Positions 47,600 to 58,860 are shown, numbered from the stretch's first letter. The stretch is DNA of 64,000 nucleotides from Cycas panzhihuaensis (GCA_023213395.1 CM041465.1:152713741-152777740), one strand, 5' to 3'. Numbers and translations are program-made. Notes: generated from the sequence alone by a model not told the origin.

Positions 47600-48872
47600 T
47601 ATTATCATCAGGCAGTAATCTGATTGTATATAACTGGTTCTTTTGACATTTATGTCCAAGTTCCCACTTCTCCTCACATCTAAAGCATAGGTTTCTTCTT
47701 CTTAACTCTTCTTGTTCTATTTTTTTTTTCTGAATGATTGGTTTGGCAAGTCAATTCAAATTGATTGATAATTGTTTATGTTGAATACTTGGTAAAGGAT
47801 TATGTCGACCAGGTGGAGGAATATAAAGGTTTATACTAGTTTTGCATAAGGCATTATGTTTATCTTCATGTATTTTGGCTAATTGTATTGACTTGTTAAG
47901 ATCCTTCTTTAGTTCTTGAATTTAAACATCAGCTTGGATCTCTGTTATCATACCTTCTATATCTAACTAGATAAGTCAATTAGTCAAAATATTTTCTAAC
48001 ACATAGCTTAGCCTTGTGAATGTTGTACTGTATTCTTCCATAGAACCAGTTTGCTTTAATTTTCGTAACTCACAATAATAATCACAATTAGATATGGTTT
48101 CAAATCACTCAATGAATAAATGTATGAATTCTTTCCAGGTTGGTAGTTGATCTCAAAAAGAGGTTCATTCGAGACACTGCCACCATTCGCATGTTATTCC
48201 ATCCATGTGCAGGGTGGTTAATAGAACTCACTCTACTGGCTCAATCTCCACTAAGCGAAAGTAGTTTTCCATTTACTGGATCCACACTCTCATCTTATGT
48301 GATTTTTGCTCCATACTGAAATGTTGTATAGTAATTTTTTCTAACTTTTTCTTCTTTTGTATTTGAATGCTTTGTAAGTAGTTGAAGTATGCTTGAAAAC
48401 CCATTATCTTCTATTCTTCAGGGGTCAACTTATGATACTCATTAAGGTATTTTCTGATAGCTTTATTCTCAATATTAATTGGAGTCATCTAAAGACCGGA
48501 ATATTTTTTAACAGTTTGATTTATGAAATGAGACTACTGACTTATTACCTCATCCTCAGAATCTGGAACAATCATGTTTTCTTTCCTACTCATTGCTATG
48601 ATTGTCAATTTATCTAATATTTGGTGTAATATATGATTTAAGAGAGCATTTGATATCTGGACTGCTTTGTGGACTGCTTGAGTGATCGATTCGATGATAT
48701 CCTTTTGGATGGTATTATCTATCATATCTTCTATATTCATTATTTTGACAATTATATAAGTGTGATTCCAATGCTTTTTTATCGTGTTTAGTTGACCCCA
48801 ATTCAATATCCCAAACTCACTTGATACTACTAGATGTATTTCAAATAGGTCACACTCATATATAAATGACAA
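47600..48872 (-). pseudogene. Element B gag
   Basis: A decayed gypsy Gag. The N-terminal ORF 48534-48872 (112 aa) has no motif I can name. Next come MENYFRLVEIEPVE, GITCEWWQCLE and FE-ISNYDCYCELRKLKQTGSMEEY. A QELKKDLNKSIQLAKIHED part follows, which are the retrotransposon-gag landmarks. The zinc knuckle is CFRCEEKWELGHKC (47646-47687), of the gypsy C-x2-C-x3-W-x2-GH-x-C form, with all ligands present. Stops at several Gln and Trp positions. Confidence 0.8.
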
Positions 48873-50190
48873 AATCGGTCAATTATTTAGTATCCAAAGG
48901 ATATTAAATTTATTGAATACGTATATGTGAGGCTTAATATATGGCTAAAAAAAGCCTTAGGACCTTATAGTTCCTCCCTTTGTCTAATATTTAACCTATA
49001 TATCACCATCGTCGAAGATGAAACCAAAGTTTATCAATACAAAATCTTGCAAATGAACAAGGAATGGAGGATGTGGAATTTTGTAGTGTTTATATAGCTA
49101 TGTATTGACTGCAAGAGCATAAAACCTTGGATATAACATATTCCATCAAATTTATAAGCTCTCTCACAGTATCCACTGGTATATGGTATACACTCGTGGC
49201 AGGTTTATAACTTCAGTAACTGATTATATAATCTTTGTGATGGCATCCTTTATGTATTCACATGGTATTTGTCAGACACCGTTAAAAGTATTGCTTAGAT
49301 TATTTTCAAAACTTTAATATATATGATTTTAAGTGGGGCTTTGGTATATATCAAAAGGTATTTCTATGTAAATATATCTATGTAAGTATGTGTATATAAC
49401 TTTTTGATGATTTTTTTATAACCGGCATAACTCAACTATGTTACTTGACTTAAAGGTACTTAGATATAATGCTTGATTTGAAACGACAAATGATGATGCA
49501 TGGATAGACTGCTTTCTTGAAATATACAAGTGATAATGTAGTGTATGTTTAGGAAGTCTAATAGGATGAAGCTTACATAACGCCGATGGTATAGCAGATG
49601 TCACCCAAGAACATGGGAGGACATAGTGTAGATGGCATAGATGGTGGGGTTCATAGAAGTTAAGAGATTATAGATGGTTGAATATATATAGGACGTAAGA
49701 CATAATCTAGGACATACATAGTGAAAAGAACAGAGAATGATAGAAGGTCAAACAGGACGCGAATAATATATGCGATGGGACAAACTAGAGAAACAACAAT
49801 GAGAATGCCATAGTGATGTGAATTCCACAACAATGAGAATATAGTGACGAGAATACCACACCACAACAACAAGAATATCCCAAATAAACAGTGACGAGAA
49901 TATCACCAACAACGTAGCAACGAGAATTCAACAATGATGAGAATTTAGATGATATGAGAAATTAGTAACGAATGAGAATATATCAATGTGTACTATATTT
50001 AAATGTACAATATCAATATGTAAGGGTTCCATCCATTATGGCGATGAGATAGGCACAGTACAACAATGGCAGACAAGTTATAGAGAAAGGCAACGGAAAC
50101 ACTACAGACACCTGAGCCAAGTGGAATATGGTCACACTATTTGGAAAGTTAATGAAATGGACAAATATGATTAGGTTTGAGGAACGTCAA
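48873..50190. other. Element B leader region
   Basis: Non-coding between primer-binding site and gag. 50020-50190 matches the leaders at 46430 and 1740. 49780-49990 contains loosely repeated short units such as AACGAGAAT and AATGAGAAT, a degenerate tandem array. The ORFs at 49416-49604 and 49660-49872 show no motif. Confidence 0.55.
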
Positions 50191-50203
50191 CTCTGGTACC
50201 ACT

Positions 50204-50446
50204 TATTACATACCTTTTCCATAACTTAAGGAGGAGACTAAATATTGAATACACCAGAGAACTTTGAAAGAGATTTATAGTCAAAAGACCATATAATTGA
50301 TTGATAAAATTAAGTGATGTCTAAGAATACAATGGAAGCCATATTTATATGAGTATAATGGCCTCTTCACATAAAATTCACAACCCTTCCTTATGCACCT
50401 TTTTATTTAATGAATAATTAGTTAGTCCTTAAGGAGGTCTATAACA
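50204..50446 (-). repeat. Element B 5' LTR (243 bp)
   Basis: Third copy of the 243-bp LTR. Its right neighbour is not a polypurine tract, so it is the outer 5' end. The interval 50447-50554 is leader sequence of element A. Confidence 0.88.
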
Positions 50447-50554
50447 ATTTTGTAGGGTCATCAGGTGTGCCAATCCACTAAGGGCAAGCCAGAATGACCT
50501 TGCACCATTAATTGGACCTCCAACAATGATCATCTGCCTGTGCACAACCTACAT

Positions 50555-50566
50555 GCTCTCATACCA
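50555..50566 (-). other. Element A primer-binding site
   Basis: The minus strand reads TGGTATGAGAGC directly after the LTR end; one change from the tRNA-iMet consensus. Confidence 0.8.
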
Positions 50567-50889
50567 TGTTAGAAAATGTAATTGAAGCAAATAAGGTCAA
50601 TAGGATCTTTCACATCAGGCAGATATTAGGCAGGAACAGATCACATGAGATACCAGATTACTGTGGGAAACCCTTACAGGTGAAAACCCACAAGAATAAT
50701 AATTCACATTATGACAAAATGGTATATTACAAAGTTAGACTTTGATCTATATTTATAGATCTACAGTGCCAAATATAATTACAATTTACATCCATCAGCT
50801 CACTACACTCGAGAATATTCTTCACATAATTAGGCATATAAATAGGGTGGCCCACTTTACATTAGTCACTATGGATGCATATTCCAACA
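50567..50889 (-). repeat. Element A 5' LTR (323 bp)
   Basis: TGTTAGAAAATG to ATTCCAACA on the plus strand, ends intact. Followed by CAGGT, the right target-site copy, and then by Copia-3 RNase H. Confidence 0.9.
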
Positions 50890-51312
50890 CAGGTTATGTT
50901 TTCTTTCTTAATTATATATTAATCACTTTGATAAGTAAGAAAATACAATCACTTGCTCTTTCTATAATTGAGGCTGAATATCATACCTCAACTAAAGTTA
51001 GTAAAGACACTTTAGGAATAAAATATATCCTTAATAAAATTAGATTTCTTCTTCATAATTATGTATTAATTAGTATTGACAATTAGGGTGTTATTTCTAT
51101 TGCTACTAATCCTATTTATTATTGCAGGACTAAACACATTAAACTTCATTAATATTTGGTTTGTAACTTAGTTAATTATGGTAATCTTTAGCACTTGTAT
51201 TATTTTATAAATATACAAGTTACAGATATCATGCCCAAATTTCTTATTGAAGTCAAGTTTATGAAGTTATGACAACTCCTAAAAGTTTAAGAAGCCTCAA
51301 TTAAAGGGGGAT
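50890..51312 (+). pseudogene. Copia-3 RNase H, second part
   Basis: Continues from 42755: TGYVFFLNYILITLISKKIQSLALSIIEAEYHTST, the copia RNase H block with the catalytic Glu. Then KDTLGIKYIL and a SIDN equivalent of CDNQ. After a stop, TNPIYYCRTKHIKLH matches NP-FH-RTKHIE-. The end, VTDIMPKFLIEVKF, corresponds to -ADI-TK-L----F. The 114-aa ORF 50742-51086 begins inside element A's LTR and is therefore chimeric. Confidence 0.85.
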
Positions 51313-51369
51313 CTACGTAATAACATCTTCTTTAGCTCTTACATTCCATAATTCAATATTAAAGGGGAA
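51313..51369 (+). other. Copia-3 polypurine tract region
   Basis: AAAGGGGAA (51361-51369) directly precedes TGTTATAATATT, the expected start of the 3' LTR. A second purine run AAAGGGGG lies at 51303-51310. Confidence 0.65.
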
Positions 51370-53998
51370 TGTTATAATATTAAAATATTGATATACTATG
51401 TAATATTGTCTTATTGAATTTAGTTAAATAATCTTTAATATAAAGTTAATTATTAAATTATAAAATTTTATTTTAATATATTATTATAAGATAATTAGTA
51501 AATATATTTATTTTCTATTATTTAAATCATGGATATATATTACTTATCTATTTCCTTACATAAGGTGGAGGACATTATGCACTTTGATGTATTTTTATTA
51601 TTATTAATATTACCTAACTTTAAAGTTTTTTTTTAAGCCTATTGGGTTTTTTTCCTTAAATCTACTTTATTTCTTTGTGTGATTATTATGACCCTATCTT
51701 ATCTATTTATTTATCTATTTTTCATGCATATATAATGATTCTAATAGTTCTAATAGTTTCAATAATAAAAATTCCAAAATTTCAATCATAAACATTCCAA
51801 AATTTTCTCCACTAACACTCTTATTATAGGCATACTTGCAATAATTCTACTCAAATTGTGTTTATCTTTATGGAAGTAGATCCAATTTAGGAACACTCCA
51901 ATTCTATAGTTTTCTATGATTTTTTTCACCTCCATCACCAACTTAGGTCGATAATTATTTTACTTTTAACTATACTTCTTTTATATGGAATTTATAAATA
52001 GCAATTGCATTCAAGCAAATATATTTTAAATACCTTTTCAACATGATCATCTTAGGTATATAAACAATAGCCATAATAGTGTGAATTTAGAACACCTTAA
52101 TTTTCTTTATGGACTAGTATATTTGGATTTTATGATACTTGTTGGCGAACCTACTCAATATATAGATAAAGGTGGTCAAAGAGAAAAATATGAATGACTT
52201 TATGTGAACCTACATAGGAGAGAAAAACACTAAAATGTGACTTTGACATCATTGTTTTCTTAAACTTACCAACTCTTTTTATCTCATATAATTTTTATTT
52301 GACTCATATTTTATTCTTTCTTTACTTGAAATCATATTCTTATAGAGCAACTATTGTGATTTTTAAGAACGTGAATTTAGTCTTATGAATTAGGTCATCA
52401 TTCATTTCATTCAAGCATTATCAAAGGATTCAAGTGAGTCAATCAAATAAAAGGCATCTCGTTATCATCTCAATCAAGAGGCTTCTAGTTATGATTGTGA
52501 TGCCCCAAGAAACCCAAGAAACATCACTTACTTATCTAAAATTATATAAATAGTGTGTACTTATCCTTCACATATGCTCTTATATCGTATTTAAAGATAA
52601 TTTGCATCTTCCATGGAACATTAATGCAGTTTTCATATGGATAACATGCATCAAGGCTCTCATGTTTCTCATAAACACTCCTTGTTAATATAATAGGGTA
52701 TTAATATGTAGTATAATATAATATATTATAGTTCATATTGCTTTGAATCATTTTAATTAAATTATAGGTTCTATATTGGCAAGGAAAATGTGTTAAGCCA
52801 TCAATTCCAGTTACTATATAAGGTTATTAATATTAATCCCAAGTAATTATTCCATTTTATTATTTTCATGGCATTGTTCTATTCCTTCTTAAATTTGCTA
52901 AAGAAATGATTGTAAGTGTGCATGTAGAATAGTGGAAGTTATATTCCTAGGAACATAATGACCATTTGCAAGTTTCTTAAGAGTAGCCAACTTTGCTTAT
53001 TGTGGAGAAATTATATATCTTGGAGGGTTATTGAGCTTAGGTATTAGTGTTTAATGTGGCTAAAATTTCCATCTTTCTCTTTAATTTCTTAAGTATAATA
53101 TATATGTTTGAGGTGACACTAAGCTATCTAAGTTACTTGAAACATCCACCTATTACTACTCTAAATGGTTTTTTAAGCCTTAACACAAAGCATTTAAATT
53201 TTAGTAATTTTACTATAGAAAACCATAATGTCTCTTTCATATACTGATGAATTCTATTTTAACCAACTTAAACCATATTTTGTAACATCCTATTATTACA
53301 TCTTATATATTTTTTTATTCATTATATTATATATCTCATTGTACATTTGATCCTCCTAAGTTTCATTAATGATATTATCTTGATTATCCTTTTATTATAA
53401 AATGAGAGCCTAATGAAATACCTGATTATGTGTAAGGTGTGCACCTTGGTACATTTTATATTTTGTAGTATCACATCATGTGACATCATTAATGAGTGAC
53501 ATATGTCTATGCCTATGTATATACAAATGTCTTAAGGGTTAGATACGAAATTTCTTTATTATTAATGTAATAGACTAAGTCTATTAGTAATAAAAAAGTG
53601 TGGTTGAATTGATCAAAATAAAATAATAAAGGTTACATAACAATAGTGAAGGAGGAATTTCTAAAGAGTGGATTTGAAGTGATGACCCTTAATGTCCAAT
53701 TCCTTTTTTATGAGCCCATAGGGTCATTACAGGGGATTAGTAGAGTAATACATGTGCTTACACTTACACATAATACTAATCCTTTTTCAAGAATTATCAA
53801 TAAGGTGGATTAGTCCTAATTATCTTCTTACAACCTTAATATAAAGAAGTTACAGATAAAACAAAGTGGCTAATATAAGAGGTAGTTGACTTATAAAAGA
53901 AAAAGGGTGGAAAGTGATTTATACTTTATACACATTTTAGAATAGCACTTTAAATTTGGGGGGCTATCTTCCTAGTGTGATATTGGTGTTCTTGACTA
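51370..53998. other. Copia-3 3' LTR start, then AT-rich sequence without genes
   Basis: The LTR starts at 51370 but its end is not identifiable, because the 5' LTR partner is missing. Up to 53998 I see no ORF with a recognisable motif; the short plus ORF 53047-53247 lacks any domain. Extremely AT-rich, with many homopolymer runs. Confidence 0.45.
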
Positions 53999-54306
53999 TA
54001 TTGGGTATAATACCTAATTACATAATTACCCTTATGTACACTCTCTCTACATTATATATATTTTATATTTGAGGTTGTGAGCCACATAGAGATGTGTGCC
54101 ACCTCTAGATTGACCAATGAGGTTCTCTCATTGATGGTGAGCTTGTATAATAAGTATGTATATTACCATTTATTCTACTTTAAGTTTTGGTCATTTCTCT
54201 ATATCTTGTGTTCATTTGTACATACTTCATCTTGTTTAAACTTCATTGTTATATCTTTGAGTCATCATCACATCCTTTGTGTATATTACATATTCAAATT
54301 CTAATA
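53999..54306 (+). repeat. Element D 5' LTR
   Basis: TATTGGGTATAATACC to TTCTAATA. The TACACTCTCTCTACATTATATAT block and the GTGAGCCACATAGAG block are shared with the 3' LTR. Confidence 0.88.
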
Positions 54307-54318
54307 TGGTATCAGAGC
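54307..54318 (+). other. Element D primer-binding site
   Basis: TGGTATCAGAGC, an exact match to the plant initiator-Met tRNA site, immediately after the LTR. Confidence 0.9.
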
Positions 54319-54904
54319 ACAAGGTTGAATCCTTAAAGGCATTATTGTTGATCCTTATACATGTTATCTTTTTTTTATCTTTTAGAAATGTTGTTAATTT
54401 TTTTGTTATACCTAATTTGTGACGTGATCATTATTCACTTAAAGAATCATTTTAAGTTATTTGAAGCTAGCTTATGCACATTTTTTATGGGATTACTATC
54501 AATATTTTTACGGGTTATTATGATATTGTTATAAGGATATTTTGAAACATGTGTTAGAGTATTTTTTTAAGCTCTGTGAAGTTTGTTTTAAGCTGCTCAT
54601 AATGGATAATTTGTATGCATGTGACACTAAAATAATATTGCATGCAGGTTCTTCATGGTGAAATCTATATAAATATTTCTTCCTTGTGTAAATTCTAATT
54701 ACTATATAACTATCTCCTTTTTATATTAATGGACATATTATAACAAGAATTATTGACAGTAATTAAGAGAGTCCTTTCTTGTTATTTGGAGGCTAGAAGT
54801 AACTTCACATTAAAAAAGGATTTGTAGATTTGCAGGTAAATAATAAAGGTCAAAATATATATCTGCTCAAGTATGTAACCTCTGTGTTATTATTATATTT
54901 AAAA

Positions 54905-54911
54905 TACATAC

Positions 54912-54966
<55 letters not shown>
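54905..54966. repeat. TACA/TA microsatellite
   Basis: Five TACA units running into about 20 TA units, inside element D. The 63-aa minus ORF across it is a repeat artefact. Confidence 0.95.
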
Positions 54967-54968
<2 letters not shown>

Positions 54969-55305
54969 TATGGCCTTCAATATTTGGCCTATAGTTTTAT
55001 GTGAAAAAGAAAAGTGGGGTAGGTTGCCTATCAATCGTGGGTTAAGTATGTCTTCCATCTACCTTGTTGAGGAATGAATCACTTCTGCTAATTCATCCTG
55101 GCCTTTATCCCATTTGAGTTTAATGGATTTTAAAAATGGAACAATACTAGAAGTACTAAACAAGCAAGGAGAATACTATGAAGGTTAGTTCCAAGCTACC
55201 ATTGTAAAAAAATTAGGGTTTGAAAACCCTCACAATCTCTTAATCTCTATCTTCTTACTGGCACGATATAAATTTCTTGAATAGAAGACTATTCTTGGGT
55301 TTAAT

Positions 55306-55800
55306 TTGGGACTAGTTGATCATGAACAAAGGCTATTTATAACAGAGATTAGGTCAAAGACCTTCAAAAAGATCAAAAAGATAGTTTACCTGAACATTTC
55401 TTTTTGCACAACCTTAATATTCAACAAGAAGTGGAAGAAGAAGAACACGAGGCCTAATGTAGTGGAGCCAACAATCCTGAGGAGAATGCAGGAGAATATG
55501 TTGAGAGAAGCATTAGAAGAGGCATCTAAGGACGAATCTCTTCATAAATCATGGATCCTTATAGTAGAGGATTCCTCAGCTCTACATCATTCTAAGTCTC
55601 TATCCCATCTTAATGCACAGAGAGACTTCTTAAAGGCCACTGCATAGGGTACAATATAATCTTCAATGAGGAGGATGCCATTCTAAAGTTAGAAGAGGCC
55701 TATACTAGATTTAAATCCATGTATCCCAAGTTTGAGAGCATAAAGAGCATAAACGAGCAGAATGAATCCATGGTAGTTATAAAATATTTGATGGAGAAAT
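55306..55800 (+). CDS. Unidentified ORF in element D
   Basis: A 113-aa open frame (55306-55647) with a basic stretch KKWKKKNTRP and a helical, acidic part LREALEEASKDESLHKS, ending DFLKATA. In another frame directly after it, 55653-55800 reads IIFNEEDAILKLEEAYTRFK and KSINEQNESMVVIKYLMEK. This suggests one longer protein with a frameshift near 55650. No family recognised: it could be a diverged Gag or a captured host fragment. It sits about 1 kb downstream of the primer-binding site, where gag normally lies. Confidence 0.4.
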
Positions 55801-56590
55801 GAATAATGACAACCCTAAATCATAATAGTGAAACTTAAAAAATTAAGATTAATTTTTTTTTATCATTATTTTTTTTTGCACATATTATTATTAACTTTAG
55901 CAAATGTAAATTTTTACAAAATGGTCTTAATATTTTTTTTTTGTTGAAAAAATAAAATTCAATCAAATTTAATGCTATTTTAGGCTAGCCCAACCTACTT
56001 GGTCATAAACTCCTAATCGCATGGAGCATTTATGTGACCTCAGCTAGTAGTGAAATGGGCTCAGCCCTTATTTTTTAGCCCTTATGTAGTCTTTATCATA
56101 TTTTTTGCTATAACTTGGGTTAAGTAGCTTCATTTTTAGTCTTGTCAATTACATTGGATTTGTAATAGAGAGATCTTTTATTTGGCATATTACTTGATAT
56201 TGTTTGGAGTTATTTTGATCTATAAATTTTATCTTAAATTTAAAAGTTTCTTTCAAGCTTTTATTTTTCTTCATTTTTTTAGCTTCTTTAGGCACATACA
56301 CATATTTTTAAAGGCTTCATGATATTTGTTGATATGATATACCCTAAATGGGGGCAATAACATGTACTAAGGTCTTATTTTCTTACTATAGAGAACCCAT
56401 TTTACATTAAGCTTTACTATATGAGAGAGAGTCATTCATGTTATACTTGAGTTACATTTATCTTTCAAGTTATTTATTAACATTATTACTAGTTTTTTAG
56501 CCTATAAAGGCATGATATAAGCCCATGGTGGTATGATGTAAGCCCAAAGAGGTATGCTTTTAACCCATGAAGCAATTTGAGGCCATAGAG

Positions 56591-57060
56591 CCATTTAAAG
56601 ACTACTTGCATTTTCCATATAAGTAAGAGGTGGGACCCCTTTACAGCTACTCTTACTGGCATTGATAAAACTTTGTACACAAAGGAACATCCTATTCAAT
56701 TGGCAGTTGCTGTGACTAGTGACCCATGTATTCTAGTGGATGGTATTCTATTAATATGGACATCAATAACTAAATATATTATTATAGCAGATTATGATTC
56801 AACTTATTTGAAGACTTGACACTTTCCATTTAAAGATTGCTTACTTTTCCTATATAAGCAAGAGGTGGGACACCTTTACAACTACTCTTTCTAGCGCTAA
56901 TTGAACCATATACGTAAAGGAAGTTTCTACCCAACTGGCAGTTATAGTGGCTAGTTACCCATGCATTCTAGTAGATGGACTTCACTTCATATGAACATTG
57001 GTAGTTGATTATATTATTGTAGTAGCATATAATCTAACATTCATTTGAAGACTTAACATT
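56591..57060 (+). repeat. 235-bp tandem duplication in element D
   Basis: Two head-to-tail copies (56591-56825 and 56826-57060). Both contain AAGAGGTGGGAC, ACTGGCAGTT or TTGGCAGTT, CCCATG-ATTCTAGT and the AACTTATTTGAAGACTT-type end. Period measured between the AAGAGGTGGGAC motifs is 235. It lies just upstream of the polypurine tract, a place where plant elements often carry tandem repeats. Confidence 0.85.
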
Positions 57061-57111
57061 TATCATTTGATGTAATATTTCATTATGTAATTGACTATTA
57101 CAGGGGAAAAA

Positions 57112-57418
57112 TATTAGGTGTAATACCTAATTACATAATTACCCTTATGTACACTCTCTCTACATTATGTGTATTTTATATTTGAGGTTGTAAGCCACAT
57201 AGAGTTGTGTGCTACCTCTAAATTGACCAATGATGTTCTACATTAATGGTGAGCTTGTACTATAAGTATGCACAATATCATTCATTCTAATTTGAGTTTT
57301 GGTAAATTCTCCATACCTTATATTCAATTGTACATACTTCATTGTGTTTGAGATTCATTGTTTTATCTTTAACTCACTATCACATCCTTTGTATGTATTG
57401 TATATTCAAATTCTAATA
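57112..57418 (+). repeat. Element D 3' LTR
   Basis: TATTAGGTGTAATACC to TTCTAATA, preceded by the polypurine tract 57101-57111 and followed by AACTA. Confidence 0.88.
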
Positions 57419-58418
57419 AACTAAGATTATATTTGTATGTCTATGTGGCTATGAATAACTTGCTTGTTAAGCTTATAATTTTTCTACATATAAGAACTCT
57501 ATAATGGATAAAGTAGAGGGATTTTCTTTACAATGTTGCCATAGTATTTTTTTACATTATAATTATATGAGTTGGACATAGTAAGATACATAAGGAATTT
57601 AATATAAGTATATTGTAAACATAATAAGATTTAATGCATAATGTATTTTTCTTGGTTAGATTCTAATACATTACCATAGTAGGATTCCATGAGTTTTTTT
57701 TAGTATATACAGATGAGTAAATATGGTTTTGTAGTGATGATGGCTAAATCATAAGGTCATCGAGTTTATGAGTCATTCATATGATGATTGAAAAGTTATT
57801 TACTTGTATATTGATAACCTCGTGGTGAGAGTCTAAAGCCTAATAATTAGTACTCCTACATTCATATAACATGCCTCAACACATAGACAAATTCTCGAGG
57901 AAGTCTATAATTGACTAGGTGCAAATCCCTTCTTAATAGTATAATTTTTCTTATGCGAGATAAGATCTTCTATTTTAATTCTATATTAATTCTTATATAA
58001 CACTATGAAGTAATTATTTATCCCATGCATTGATGATGATGCTGTATTAGATATCTATGATTGTATTGTAAAAGGTTATCTTTTATATACTAACTACATA
58101 TAAAATGCATACATATTTGTAGTTCTTCTATATTATTAGCACAATATATTGTTAAACAAACCTATGGTTTTGTTGTTTGTTAGATTTAAAGCTTAAGGGT
58201 CCTATTATAAAGTAGCATCAGAATGAAATATTTCCCCCAAGTTATGGACCTCTAGAGAGGGGTTGTTTCAAAGTAATATTACAACCAATTTTTAATTTGA
58301 CTAATCATGCAACTAAGTATAGGTTAAGAGCTTAGCATAATTTAAATAACACATCTATCATTTTAGAATTCTATTATTTAAGAGGAGGGAGTTAAATTGA
58401 AGAATTCTAAGTCCAAAA
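57419..58418. other. AT-rich stretch without recognised genes
   Basis: 1 kb without a credible ORF. The end (58375-58418) contains a purine-rich run AAGAGGAGGGAG and leads into an LTR, so it may be the 3' end of another element's interior. Confidence 0.4.
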
Positions 58419-58848
58419 TATTAGGTAACAATATCTAATTATCTAAATTATAATATCAAATACCCTTCACTCTCTCTTCATATTATTATGAATCTTATAC
58501 TTTAAACACATAGTTATATGTACTATTTAGAATATGTGTAAGCACATAAAGGTTGTTTTTCAAGGATCAACATTTGATATGAGACTTATTATAAATATAC
58601 ATATGATTTTTTGAATAAGATAAAGTTTGGTCATTCTTCCATATCCCCATTTAATATTTTGTGTGCATATTTTATTCATTTGTTAATTATTTATCATATC
58701 ATTCACTCACCTCTCATCGATGGTTCATGTCCTTTTTAGGTCCATTCCATTATTAATTACTTATGTGCATGTCTCATTCTATCATTATACTATTATGCCA
58801 TCCATCTAAAACTTAAATATGATATTAGAATAATACTAAATTTCAACA
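58419..58848 (+). repeat. LTR related to element D (element H)
   Basis: 430 bp from TATTAGGTAACAATATCTAATT to TTTCAACA. The start and the CTCTCTCTTCATATTAT part resemble the element D LTR, as does the leader after it (GGCTTAATCCTAGAGG against GGTTGAATCCTTAAAGG). The following primer-binding site makes it a 5' LTR. No downstream partner was found in the window. Confidence 0.6.
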
Positions 58849-58860
58849 TGGTATGAGAGT
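58849..58860 (+). other. Element H primer-binding site
   Basis: TGGTATGAGAGT directly after the LTR end CA; two changes from consensus. Confidence 0.6.

Larger units (their letters stand above)
44657..48200. repeat. 3.5-kb direct duplication, copy 2
   Basis: Same order and orientation as 1-3483: non-coding segment, leader, primer-binding site, 243-bp LTR, polypurine tract, protease, zinc knuckle and part of gag. Differences are scattered substitutions plus a few indels, such as about 35 bases at 46265-46300 absent from copy 1. Copy 2 continues into more gag where copy 1 stops. Confidence 0.85.
46618..50446 (-). mobile_element. Element B: gag-protease-only gypsy-type element
   Basis: 3829 bp with LTRs 46618-46860 and 50204-50446, both 243 bp and beginning and ending with the same inverted ends (one TG and one CA now TA). 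Primer-binding site TGGTACCAGAG at 50191-50201, leader, gag, protease, then polypurine tract at 46861-46877. No reverse transcriptase, RNase H or integrase is present: only about 110 bases separate protease and polypurine tract. This matches the definition of a non-autonomous element of the TR-GAG kind. A second unit reading left from the middle LTR makes a tandem LTR-internal-LTR-internal arrangement. Confidence 0.82.
42756..50889 (-). mobile_element. Element A: copia-type LTR element inserted in Copia-3
   Basis: LTRs at 42756-43079 (324 bp) and 50567-50889 (323 bp), about 90 % alike by eye. The primer-binding site next to the right LTR on the minus strand shows it reads leftwards. The flanks CTAGT and CAGGT are a decayed 5-bp target duplication. 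Copia-3 RNase H reads across the empty site. Of its own pol only the RNase H end and an RT scrap remain (43100-43440). Most of its interior is gypsy-derived element B and the segment shared with 1-1923. Confidence 0.88.
53999..57418 (+). mobile_element. Element D: non-autonomous LTR retrotransposon
   Basis: 3420 bp. LTRs 53999-54306 (308 bp) and 57112-57418 (307 bp) share most positions. TGGTATCAGAGC, a perfect primer-binding site, follows the first; CAGGGGAAAAA precedes the second. The flanks GACTA and AACTA are a target duplication with one change. All four LTR ends are now TA. The interior has no protease, RT or integrase, only one unidentified ORF (55306-55647), a TA microsatellite and a 235-bp tandem duplication. 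Confidence 0.88.

Noticed and set aside
50742-51086. 114-aa plus ORF as a gene
   Set aside because: Its first third lies in element A's LTR and only the rest is Copia-3 RNase H; a chimeric frame.
54307-54318. TGGTATCAGAGC as part of a tRNA gene
   Set aside because: Isolated 12-base complement adjacent to an LTR; no tRNA cloverleaf around it.
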